Source: Trametopsis cervina
Lineage: Eukaryota; Basidiomycota; Agaricomycetes; Polyporales; Irpicaceae
Direction: 5' to 3'
NCBI GenBank assembly: GCA_022385755.1
Contig: MU278349.1
Coordinates: 1,116,001 to 1,180,000, forward strand
Length of the DNA: 64,000 nucleotides
Shown here: in pieces, positions 11,531 to 22,949 of the stretch
Numbering within the stretch: position 1 is the stretch's first letter
Layout: every line of letters begins with the position of its first letter
The notes under the pieces: model-generated
The model's database searches: none
What the model saw: the letters and a program-made list of their open reading frames with translations, nothing else
What the model was told of the DNA's origin: nothing
Position numbers and translations under genes: made by a program

Positions 11531-14055
11531 TCACAGCCGTGCCGTAGGTACCATCTCACTCTTTCGACGATCCCATTCGTCTCGTGCAATTACGCGGAGC
11601 GGCGCCTTTACAATCTTTGCGGATGGCGTCAACTCTTCACCACAATCAGCAAGCTAAGAAGACTAGACGAGTGAGATATCGCACCGAACGACTGAGATTG
11701 TACGAGAATCATGACTGGAACGGCGAAGTACGGCAATCTGAAACAAATATAAATCCAAGGTAGGCATTTGAGGACAGCCAAACTTACCTTGACCTTGCTA
11801 ACTCAATAAGTTCAGACTCCTTTACTTTACCGTGAAATTCTGGCTTGGTGACCACTATCGCGGCTACTAGCTCGCCGAGCTTCTCATCTGGTACACCCAC
11901 CACTGCTACTTCTCGCAGGCGTTCATCCTTATAAAGTGCGTTCTCAACGGCTACAGAAGCCTATTTCCAGATTCATGAGCTGCTGCATGCCAGATGCGTA
12001 TAAGACTACTTGCAATATTCTCGCCACCTCGGATGATGAGATCCTTGACTGGACAACGGTGAGGGTTTACAGACACAAAAAGCACCAGTACACGTACTTC
12101 TGTCGTGCATATAGATGAAGCCTTCGGCGTCTTTCTCGCCGCGATCACCGGTACGTATCCAGCCGTCAAGGGTAATGGCTTGCTTCGTTGCCTCTGCAGA
12201 TCTCGTCACAAAGAGACAACAAGGGAGGAGGCACAATATACATACCTGGATCACCCCAGTAGCATTTCATCACATCGGGACCTCGACTGCATGAAGAATT
12301 CATTTGTGATTAGGCCAGATGTTTTGAAGTCACTCACATCCAGATTTCGCCAACACCGCCCGGTGGTTGCACCACTCCATCACGAACAATAATGACATCA
12401 TTCACAAGGCACGGTAAGCCTCTGAATAAATCATATAGAGCGTGGAACAGGATATGGATGGTTTTCAGCACTTACAGACATGTAGGGCGATGCTCATAAT
12501 CTTCTCCGCCTATGGACACAGCAACAGAGTTAGTTTCTGTCATTCCGTATGCTTGAGTACTGTATTGATAGTACCGTAAGTCGAATGTTTCAGCACAAGC
12601 GACTCAAGTAGTACTTACGCTACAGCTTTAGGAAATACAACCTTGGCCCTGCCAGGTAGTTGTTCTGGGGCAGCAGCACCACCAAATAACAGGCTATCAA
12701 TATCGTCCGGGCCAAGTACATTCATCAGATCCGTAACCATAGATGGCACGCTATATTTCGAGTAAGCTTGCATCCTTTCCTGTGCCGGAGCAAATCTAGA
12801 ATGATACAGACCCACCAGCCACTCTGATATTCTCGGCTTTGACGAGGCTATTCAGAAGATCAGATTCAATTGGACAATCTAGCGGACTGAATCATAGTAT
12901 ATCACCTAGAAGCTGGCCAACGTGTCAGCAGGAAACGGGTAGAGCTGATGGTGCCACGACTTACCTTGTTGTGCATCCCATTTTCGCATGAGGACTATCT
13001 TAAGGCCGTTAGCTGTCGCTACCATCTACGCATGCGTTCAGACGCAGTAGTCAATGTCAATAAAATACACGATACCGTCAAACTAGTACTTCCAGTTACA
13101 TGGAAGAACGGAACGCTCAACAAGAGACCCCTCTGAGGCCCAGTTGGATCACTGGGAAGGTCGTCTCCCCGCCTTAAAACGGATCTTAAACCGGCAATAG
13201 CCGTCTGCTAAATGTCAGAAATATGCACTCTTCGAGATATCCTCTCCGCAAACTTACATTTCGTAGGTTTGTAAGATACTGGCGTTGAGTGGACAATACT
13301 CCTTTCGGTAGACCTGTCCTGGGATCCGGGCCGACTGTTAGCCAACATGGAAAGACGAAGAAGAAAGCCTGAGAATGAACTGATACGCACGTTCCAGAGG
13401 TGAATATAATGGCTGCATTGTCTTCAGGATCGATTCTTATGTCCCGCGAAAGAATCACTTCGGGATCCAGCCCCGGGTTGCTCAGCACTGCATTCCATTG
13501 CTTGAAGCCTGGCCATTTGTGACTCGGGTTGTCCTCCAGAACAATCACACCAGTGACACCACCTGCGTAAAGACTGTCCGCTTGCGAATACAAACGATCA
13601 GCCCTCTCACGATCTAGCAGCAAAACTTTTGACCCCGTAGACTTGATGCAGTGTACCAAAGGGTCGGAGGGGAGCCATCTACAAGCGAAACATCTGTACT
13701 TGATTCATCATTGATGATACTGGTGAGAGAGGGCGTACGCATTGACCAGCACGGGAACGGCACCTATGAGATGGCATCCCCACCAAGCTACAAGGTATTC
13801 TGGCAAATTTCGAGAGCAAATTGCAACCCGGTCGCCCTTCTGGATGCTGTAATCGCGCTCGAAGACTATTGCAGCTTTCAAGGACCGCTCCAGTGCTGTC
13901 CCATACGTCATGCGCTGGTTCTCGTAGACGACATATGTGCTGTCTTTGTTCTGCGTCGAAGATTCCAACCAGAATGTCCGCAGGGACGGCCACAAGTTCT
14001 TGTACACGCGCAGCACCCGACCGTCGATTACGCAGGTCTCCATCTCGTGCGGCAT
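11531..14055 (-). CDS. AMP-dependent acyl-CoA synthetase/ligase
   Basis: This is an ANL-superfamily enzyme that adenylates a carboxylic acid with ATP and transfers it to CoA. Near the N-terminus it shows METCVIDGR, RVYKNLWPSLRTFWLE and GDRVAICSRNLPEYLVAWWG. The P-loop-like motif reads IIFTSGT followed after an intron by TGLPKGVLSTQRQYL. Further on are LLFGGAAAPEQLP, a Tyr-Gly-Met-Thr-Glu motif, DGWIRTGDRGEKDAEGFIYM, GGENI and the C-terminal lid. After a final intron the lid reads ELTPSAKIVKAPLR. Its Lys is the expected adenylation lysine, but the usual Gly before it is Ala. The stop TGA is at 11531-11533. At least eight introns are present. The start is uncertain: ATG 14055 gives MPHEMET, and an extra upstream exon (14056-14200) is possible. 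The chain length of the substrate cannot be told. Confidence 0.85.
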
Positions 14056-14790
14056 GCCTTTCCCACACAATATGGCATCGCCTACGCTCAAAAGTCAGTA
14101 GTGATAGTCAATAGTATATCTCATACTGTTTCTGACATTCTGCGATAGTACGCTTCGGGATCCAGACCATTGTATAGAGTGACCTGAGTGTGAGCGCGAT
14201 TGGTCGTTAAGTATAGGTGCAAAGAGATACTGGTTGAGTGTGGGGATGCGGAAGGTAGGAGCGTATGTGTGAGTTGGGACTGGGCTGGGTCACTGCGACT
14301 TATCGAAGCCAGGCAACTAGAACTTCCTATTAATATATGGAGCCCTATGATGCGGATGGTTCGACACGAGCGATTGACTATGGCCAAAACAGGTATGAAC
14401 GCCTGTACCGGACCACATTTTCATGAACTGTACGTTAGCCTCGGTACCCACGGTCATTTGTATGTTGAGTTCCTGCCACGTCGCCAAGAGGGCCTAGGAT
14501 TTCTACCGGCCGTCTTAATTTCTCAAGGTTGTCTACCAGGCTTGCCATCTTCTGCAGGGACCCCGAGGAGATTAGAGATATATGGAACAATACTTTCACA
14601 ACGTCAAAAGGAGTGTTTTAATGACTTTGTAGTGCGTACTCACCATGTGTACTGTACTCGGCTTCCCGAGGCCGGGAACTCTCAAGAAGTGACAATGCTG
14701 CATCCTGGCAAGCGACTCTGTCATGTGATATTGTGACAACGCGTGACAGAGCGCGTTCTCACAATATGTGAATTCTGGATTCCGACAACC
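14056..14790. other. Divergent promoter region, acyl-CoA ligase / GCP3
   Basis: This lies between two divergent genes. It may hold a first exon of the acyl-CoA ligase, since a peptide reading DPEAYYRRMSET precedes the assigned start, but no splice joins it cleanly in frame. No other feature was recognised. Confidence 0.45.
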
Positions 14791-17700
14791 ATGGCCGCGA
14801 ACGTAGACACTTTGCAGTCTCTGGTCATTGCACTTATACCTCAGGCGGAATTCGACGATGCACTTAGACGAGAGCTGACCGTACATTGCAATGAAATTTT
14901 CAACAGGTCGTCCCCAATTACATCGAGGGCGCGTTCCCTACTGACGATAGAATCTCAGCCACATTGAACAGAATCCGGAGACAGACATAGGTCACCTCGC
15001 CGATTCAATCAAGAGAAATCGTTCGTATGTTAGTCTAGTTTGTGCTCTGCAAAACCTAACCATCGGCTAGTTCTGAACTCCTCACCTAATGGTGTACCTA
15101 CACTCAAATTCGCCAATTTGTTGTCTCGATTATTGGAACAAGTAAGTGCACGATTTTTGGTAGTTCTAGCAGATAGGAAGTGATACACCAATTGACTCCC
15201 GCTACGAAGCCTCTATTATCTAGGAAATATGCGTCGCTGCTCTTCCTACATTCGTTATCCGCTTCTCAAGCGTCCGCATCCGCTTCCAGAGGGTTTGCAG
15301 CGTTACCATCTCTCACCAATCCGTCACAAGCGCGACAGCAGCAATATTCCTCTCTGAGGTCCTCTACTCCTCCGGACGCGCCTCCAACCCTGAGCGGGCC
15401 CAGGCGTAAATCGAAGGCTGATATATTGCGCGCGTTTCGCTCCAAAGGTGGTAAGTCGACGTAATGCTTCATCTTGATATTGCTTGACACACATGAGTAG
15501 AAAAACCTCATATACCCGAATCCCTGCTGTTGCGGGACACGCTATACCTGCTGCAAGGAATCTCAGGGAAATATGTCCAATTTGCTTCGGTGAAGGACCC
15601 GGATCCGAACCAGCTGGTCTTTAGAGATGATGCGGTAGGCAATATACTTCATCACCTGTTACTCACATGCCTAATGCGTGGGATATTGTAGAAACAGGTT
15701 ATTTCTCCCTCGACAAAAGCTCTGGTGCTACGCCTCGCCGAGGTTGGGTACCTGTATATGCGTGTAGACGCCTTTGTTAGGGAGAGAGAAGGCAAGGCTG
15801 GAATTGGGATGATCGAGCAGAGTCTCTGTCATCATCTCCAATCACAGCTGACGGAATACTACAGGCTCATTGCGGTTCTTGAATCGCAGATGTCCGCGGG
15901 TTCATCGGATGATAGCAAACATGATGCGCAAAAAGACCCTCGTGAGCAGGAGACAGGCCTAACACTGAAACGTCTCGACGTGTGGATTCAGGAATGGAGG
16001 TTGCGGATGCGGATGATGAGCGTGTGCGTAGAGGGTGCACGAGGTCTGTCGAGCATATATTCACGAACTGATCATCCTCTGAAATCCACAACCCAGAAAC
16101 CCACGGCGGTGCCTTAGTCAACCTGATTCACGGTTACGCGGACAATGGAGACCCTTTCATCCGAAAGTTCACCGACCAGTTACTTGAAGAGGTAATGTCA
16201 CCGTTTTACCAGTTTGGACCTCCCTTTGACCCTCTCATTAGGTCTCAAACCCTTTCTTTGCTACACTTCATAAGTGGCTGTTTTCTGGAGATCTCAACGA
16301 CCCGTTCTCCGAATTTTTCGTGGCAGTGAACCCTGAGCTCGCGCATCTTCAATACGTACAACAAGCATCGGGGGGACACTTGGCCGGAGACGGAGGGTTC
16401 GGCGGCTTTGGAGAAACGGAGGACATGACAGGCGAGCGGGAAGGCGGGTTGAAGCTATGGGAAGGAAAATATCGATTTCAAAAGGAAATGCTGCCTTCAT
16501 TCGTTGGGGAAGCCTTCGGCCGCAAGGTACATTCTAAACATCGACATTGATACCCGAAACCAGTGCTCATACTTGGGCAGATCTTCTCTACCGGCAAAAG
16601 TCTCAACTTCATCCGGTATAGCTGCCATGATAGTGACTGGGTCGCAACTCGGGAGAAGCTCAGCAACACGGGCGGAAGTACGTTGTACTACTCACCTGAC
16701 GTTATCCACAAACCTCATCCGTCGCATTAGCTCTGCAATACAGCGATATCGGGGGACTGGAGCGCTCCATTGATAATGCGTACCAAATAGCAAGCCGCCG
16801 TTTGTTCGACATCTTCTTCGAGAAGTATGGCCTCTTAGAACACTTGTTGGCGCTCAAGCAATACTTGCTCCTCGGACATGGCGACTTTGCAGATCAGCTC
16901 ATGGAGGCGCTTGCGTGAGTGACATCTGCACGGTCATAATGCTCATAACCTCTTGACGTCCATCTTCATACAGCCCCAGTCTAGCTCGCCCCGCCAACAT
17001 GCTTTATCGTCATAACTTGACAGCTACATTGGAAACTGCCATACGTCAGTCTAGTGCACAGAATGACCCTCCGGATGTCGTCAGACGGCTTGATGCGCGT
17101 ATGCTCGAGTATTCACACGGCGAAATCGGATGGGACGTTTTCACTCTGGAGTACAAAGTCGATGCACCGATCGACACAGTCATAGATTCGGAGGCGTTGG
17201 TCAAATACCTCAAGTTATTTAACCACATGTGGAAGATCAAGAGAATCGAGAGCACACTTAGCAAAGGTTGGATGAGAATCGCCGGTGGCGCCAGGACCTT
17301 TTTGCGGCTTCCAGGTGATTTTATACCCTGGAGCTTGGAAATCTCAGCTCAGATCCGCCATATGCAGATCTTAACCCGGAATGGCACCGTGTGCGTGTCA
17401 CCATGGGCGAGATGATCCATTTCATCCGTCAAATGGAGGCATACTGCCAGCTGGAGGTTATTGAGTGCTCGTGGAAGATACTCTTGGAATTCATGCACAA
17501 GAAAGAGGGCGACTTGGACGCATTGATTGAGGCGCACCGCGTGTATTTGGACCGGATGGTCAAGAAGGTGCTACTGCTGAGTCCGAAAGCTGGCAGAGAA
17601 GAGAATATGCTCAATCAAGTTCGGGAGCTTTTTGCTGTTATCTTGCAATTCCGTGAAGCCACAGTGAGTGATACCCCACTTGCAACGCTCCAACACTATT

Positions 17701-18050
17701 GATTCGTATCAACCCAGGATGACTTCTACAACTACAGTCTGTCAGAATCCGCACAGAGGGACTCCGACAGAGATCACGAACGTGTAGGTCTCCTCCACCC
17801 CGGAGCCGTTGTCGATTTTCATCTTTATTAGGGTATATACACCGGCATGGAGCGCGAACCACGACACAGTCCGCATACTCTAAAAGACATCCTTCATCGC
17901 GTCAGGGAGTACGGCACTACTTTCTCAGAAAAGATGCAGACACTTGTGCAAGGTCTTCAAGCCCATTCCGATCTCGACTGCCGATTCTTGGCCGTCAGAC
18001 TATCCTTCTCAGATTTTTACAAATCAAGGCGAGAAACTCAGCAGAAATGA
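14791..18050 (+). CDS. SPC98/alp6-like: Gamma-tubulin complex component 3 (Spc98/Alp6)
   Basis: This subunit of the gamma-tubulin small complex nucleates microtubules at the spindle pole body. After a divergent N-terminus come LLLRDTLYLLQGISGKYVQF and EVGYLYMRVDAFV, then the GRIP1 core with LIHGYADNGDPFIRKFTDQL and KWLFSGDLNDPFSEFFVAVN. A spliced phosphate-loop-like block follows (FSTGKSLNFIRYSC). The GRIP2 half contains FDIFFEKYGLLEHLLALKQY, LLLGHGDFADQLMEAL, LFNHMWKIKRIESTL and VRVTMGEMIHFIRQMEAYCQ. These blocks are diagnostic of GCP3 rather than GCP2. The gene ends SDFYKSRRETQQK at 18050. The ATG at 14791 is the best start. The first exons (14880-15140) are hard to splice: a second frame there reads NYIEGAFPTDDRISATL, so the N-terminus may be misjoined. 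The 3' end converges on the copper ATPase gene. Confidence 0.93.
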
Positions 18051-18325
18051 GAGGACCCGCTTCGCAAACAAATTGTACGCTATTTTTGGTATGCTTCATA
18101 TGCAAAGCGCTGTATTTGTAGGTTCCTGAAGTCGCCCCTACGCCGGCTACTTGTCTTCACCACGCTCCCATACAACTTGGAGTGCTGTTCCAGGCATGTT
18201 TTAGGCACTCCGTTAATCATTACATTAGCGTCTAGGATGCATAGCTTACGGCCCAGCGCTAGGTTCATATAGTCTACTGAGTAATAGTCCTACATACGGT
18301 CGTATACGTCATGGATGTCCTGGGG

Positions 18326-21300
18326 TCACCGCGCTATAGAAGGCTCCTTGAATGTCTTCAAAAGGAGAGAGCTACACACAACCGACACTGAGGATAGTGC
18401 CATTGCGAGGGAAGCCCAAACCTACGAATGCGTCACGTAGTCAACGATCGTGTCATGAGGCGAAGTAGAATGTGACTTACGGGAGCCAGTCGGGGGTGGC
18501 CGTGCGCAGGGTACAACACACCGGCTGCGATTGGTAAACCAATCAAATTGTAGATTGTAGCCCACAACTAGGAAGGATCATCAGTAGCCGTGTACGATGG
18601 AACACGTAATAAATATATAACATACGAAATTGAACTTCAAGCGATTGAAGACTTTGCTCGACAGATCGATCAGGGTAAGGATACTGTTGAGCTGGGAAGA
18701 CACGAGGATGAAGGACGCGCTTGAAATGGCCACATCACCTAGTCAGACACAAAGGGGGTAAGCACCTGTCTGAAAAAACCCTTAAAGCCGCACTCACTGC
18801 CTGAGCCGATAGCGATTCCGACGTCAGCAGTACTAAGTGCCTGGAATAACTGGCGTGAGGCAGACATCGTGTCGCTAACTCTAACTGACGTACCGGAGCA
18901 TCGTTAATCCCATCGCCTACCATGGCTACAATACATCTGGTGTTCAGTCGACGCCCTGGAAGCCGGAAACCTTTAGAGGCTCTCTTCATGCCCACTTGTT
19001 GCAACCAGCGAATTTTCTCTGCCTATAATTGCCAAAAAGAACATCAGGTCTCTGCGAAATATGAGCTGCATAGCTTAAAAGCAAACATACTTTCTCATGC
19101 GGAAGGACGCCTGCGATTACGTTTGTTTCAGGGATTCCCACCTTGCGAGCGACCGCCTTCGCCGTAACGGCATTATCACCCGAGATCATCCATGTCCGAA
19201 TGCCCCTATGCTGTAGAGCAGAAACAACACCCCTGGCCTCGCTGCGCAACGGGTCTGAGACAGAGAACAAGGCACATATCACAAAGTTCCCATGCACGAG
19301 CTCGGGCGCATCGTCTTTGGGTGACACGTTCTTGCTCAGAGCCAGTAGGACCACGCTGTTTCCCTCGGATTTCCAGGCATCAAGGCGTGACTCTAGCTGT
19401 CCGTTAAGGTTCGCGCCGTGTTCGGTCATCCAAGCTTCGTTACCGATTATAGCCTGGCATTGCAGTTCCTCGAATTCGGCTCTCAGCCCCCGGCCAGCAG
19501 TCTCGTGAACGTCTTTCGCGGACTGCGTTTTTGCAACGTGTTCAGCGCAGTAACTTCGAATAGCTGTAGCGAGGGGATGTGAGCTGCCTGCTTCCAGTTC
19601 CGCCGCGACTCCAAGTATAAGTTCCGTGGTCCAGCCCGACTGGCCCTCGGGGATAATCTCGGTGTCCACAACCCGCGGATCACCTCCTTCAGTCAACGTT
19701 CCCGTCTTGTCGAACACAATGAGATCCAGCTGAGCGGCCTCTTGAAAGGCTTCTCCCCCTCCGCGGACAAGAATACCCCATTTCGCCGCCAGACCGGACC
19801 CTACGAGTAATGCTGTTGGGGCGGCCAATCCGATACCGCAGGGACAGGCTACCACAAAGACAGCTATGGCGAACTCGAGAGACCAAACGGCTGCAAAAGT
19901 GGGTCAGTGAGTATATTTAGTAGACGGCTTGTATGATATGAGCAATGTACGTACTCCAGCCCCCAACAGGAATGTCCAGATAATCCGGTGGCAGGGTGCC
20001 GCTCAAGCCCAGTGACAACCAGATCACCCAAGTGAGAATAGCGAGCAGTGTCACTACCGGCACGAAAAACCCCGTGATGAGATCTACGACGCGTTCGATA
20101 GGGGCACGGTGAGTTTGACCCTCTCGTACGATCTTGACCACGTGATCCAGCCTGGAAGTCGATTCAGCAGGCGGAGGATAAGCTGTTCAGACGAGGTACA
20201 TACATAGTCTGTCCACCAATAGCGTCGACGCGTATATCGACAATAGCGCCACGATTGATTGTGCCAACAAAGACCTGGTCCCCTACGTCTTTCGTTACCG
20301 GTCTACTCTCGCCAGTCAATGAACTCTCATCGAATGACGCAAGCTTTCCTGAGACGTGCACGAGTGAACCGTCGGAGGGAGGGCTGGCCCCATGTAGAAC
20401 ACGAACGATATCGCCGACTTCAAGGAGATCAGTGGGAATCTTGACGACAGACGAATGACCCGTGAGATCCAGCTCGGTTTCCGAGGATTTGTGAGAGGCT
20501 TTCTCAAGATCGGTTGTGGATGACGGCTCGATGATGGTTGGACTATGCTCCTTTGATCCGTCTGACTTCACAACCAAGAGTGCTGTGGATGGGCGCAATT
20601 TTCCGAGAGCAGTTACTGCGTCAGCGGTGCGACCTTTGCTATAAGCCTCCAAGAAACGGCCTAAAGATGGTAATCATTAAGACAATCCCTTGAGAGTATA
20701 TATAATCCAGGCCTACCAATAAGAAGAAACATGGCCAGGAAAACTACCGAATCGAAATATGTTGTCGTATCCCCTTCGCCGGTGGGAGATGGAGGTTGCG
20801 CAGCGGCCAACGCCAGAAGTGCGATTGACGAGAAATACGCGACAGATACTCCTGTCGAGACGAGAAGATTCATGCTGCCGAATTGTGTAAGCCTCTTCCA
20901 GATAGGGACACGGCTCCCTGGCCTCCACAAAGCCCATAGCTCCTTCAGACTGCGTCGGTGGAATGTCCCGGCACTATAGAACATGACCGGGGTAGCGAGG
21001 AAGAACAGCGCCCACTCTGCCCTTGAGACATTCCCAGTCCATAGCGGACGCATAAACCACATACGTGTGTGGTCTAAATGGTCCACCAAACTCATGTAGA
21101 CGACTCCAATTATGAAGGTCGGAATGGCGACGATTACTGCGGAAATCAATCGGAGTAACAGGGTGCGCTGTTCTCGTGCATGCATCCGCCGTGTCCTCTC
21201 TTCGAGGGTCGGCGGATGGTGCAGCGTCGCTGAGAACTGATTAATGGCAGAAGGATCCGAACGCGGCTTGTTGATCGCATCCAATATCGTCCGAATGGTG

Positions 21301-22459
21301 AAGTGAGGAGGGGCGGGAGTATACTCGAGGTTCAGTACAGGGTCCGTGTAATCAGTGACAGGCTTGAGAATATTGATTGGAGCGGGCAGGTGTTCCAATA
21401 ACGCCATAACTTTCTCCGGGCATCGTCTATATTAATCTCAATGTATGAGTATACATTAACCTAAACGAGGTGAGGACGGTACCCACGGGCAGAACATCCC
21501 CTCGATGCGTAATTCAACCTGGCGAGGACGGCTGCCCTGATCCTCGACGACTTCAATCGGTTCAACGCTGGCGATGTCAGCTTCGTACCCAGCATCCTCG
21601 ACGGCTTCGACCAACTGCTCCGCAATATCTTTGCGCTGAATTAAGGCAGTAGCAGAGTGTCCCAGGAGGCTTACTGCTACGTCGGAGACGCCAGGAATAT
21701 CGGCTAAAATGGATGTGATTGTGGTTGTACATGATGAACACGTCATTCCACCTATCGAGAGAGTGAGACGGAACGGGCCATCAAAGTTGTTACGAGGCTG
21801 TCTGTCTTTCAAGTTCGGTGACGGTGGGTGTAAAGGTTGCACAGATATGACTTCTGGTTCGTAGCCAGCATCCTCGATGGTCTCTACAAGCTCGCCGGAA
21901 CGCTCCGGATTGTCTAACAGAGCGGTCGCAGAGTGTCCTAGTAAGTTGACAGCGACCTGAGAAACACCAGGGATACTGGAGACACGGTCCGTGATGGTGG
22001 TAGAGCAGGACGCGCAGGTCATGCCTCCGATAGAGAGCGTAATCTGGTACAGGTGGTTCGAAGGGGTGGAGATGTTCTGTTCTGCTTGGCACTGCGTGCA
22101 TTGCCCAATATGTTTCGCGTGTTTGCGGGAGGGCGAGTGCAGAAGTGTATTCACCTTGAGGGGCGGAGAGGCCGCGTCCTCGCCAGAGGGTGCGACGTCA
22201 AATCCAGCCTCCTCAATAGTTGACGAGATCTCATCTCTTGCTAGCCTTGATGAATGGCGAACGGTCACTGTTTGTGTGACGATAGAAACCTCCACAGCAA
22301 CGGGAGCGGGGGTGAGGGATGCAAGAGCGTCTTTGATTGTAAGAGAGCAGCTGGGACGCGTAAGTTCGACGCAGTATGCATATGAAGATCAAAATACCTG
22401 TTGCAGTGTAGATTCGACACCAAAATGGTTGAGACAACTTCGTCACTGGTCGAGGACAT
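18326..22459 (-). CDS. CCC2-like: Copper-transporting P1B-type ATPase (Ccc2/ATP7-like)
   Basis: This pump moves Cu(I) into the trans-Golgi lumen using ATP, supplying copper oxidases such as Fet3. The N-terminus has four HMA metal-binding domains: HCNSC, GGMTCASC, GGMTCSSC and MFCPRC. The first and the fourth are degenerate and are formed only after splicing (introns 22351-22397 and 21427-21486). Then come the membrane helices, the actuator motif SSLTGESRPV, the ion-channel motif ACPCGIGLA, the phosphorylation site VFDKTGTLTEGG, SSHPLATAIRS (the P1B HP motif), MISGDNAVTAKAVA and VGDGINDAP. The last helices read NLIGLPIAAGVL and SVSVVCSSLLLKTF, ending at the stop 18326. The chosen start (22459) gives MSSTSDEVVSTILVSN. 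An upstream in-frame ATG at 22537 would add 26 residues. It shares a 490 bp divergent promoter with the Vip1 gene. Confidence 0.95.
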
Positions 22460-22949
22460 GGTGTAGATGCCCCGGGGAGCTCGGAGGATAGGGGCTGGTT
22501 TGCCGGTTGGCTTGGAGGTATATAAGGACTCAACCATGATCTGTGATAGAAGTTGAGGGAGAAGACAGCGTGAGCGGCGAGCATCTGTCGTTGAAGCAAT
22601 TGCCCATTAGAAATACTGTCGTTCAGAAAATGGCTCATGGATTACACAGGCCACGGAGTCAGACGCCCAATCAGCCACAATTGTGCCGCAAAAATGGCGC
22701 ATTGGGCGCCTCCTGACGAACAAACGTGAAAGATGCATCAGGACCCCGGAGACCGCATCCCATAGAAATAGTAGGGCGCTTGAGGAGGATCCACTGCATA
22801 AACTACGTATCTCATTCATAATTACTGGCACACGACCAATCCTCCAGGCAGCGGTGAGCCCTCTCTCCACTTGCTCCTGCAGGCAAAATTGCGGGAGACA
22901 ACTTTTCGCCTTCCCTCAACTTTATCGTGGATTTTCACTATTTTCGCTC
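22460..22949. other. Divergent promoter region, copper ATPase / VIP1
   Basis: A short shared upstream region. It may include an N-terminal extension of the copper ATPase (ATG at 22537). No binding site could be assigned with confidence. Confidence 0.5.
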
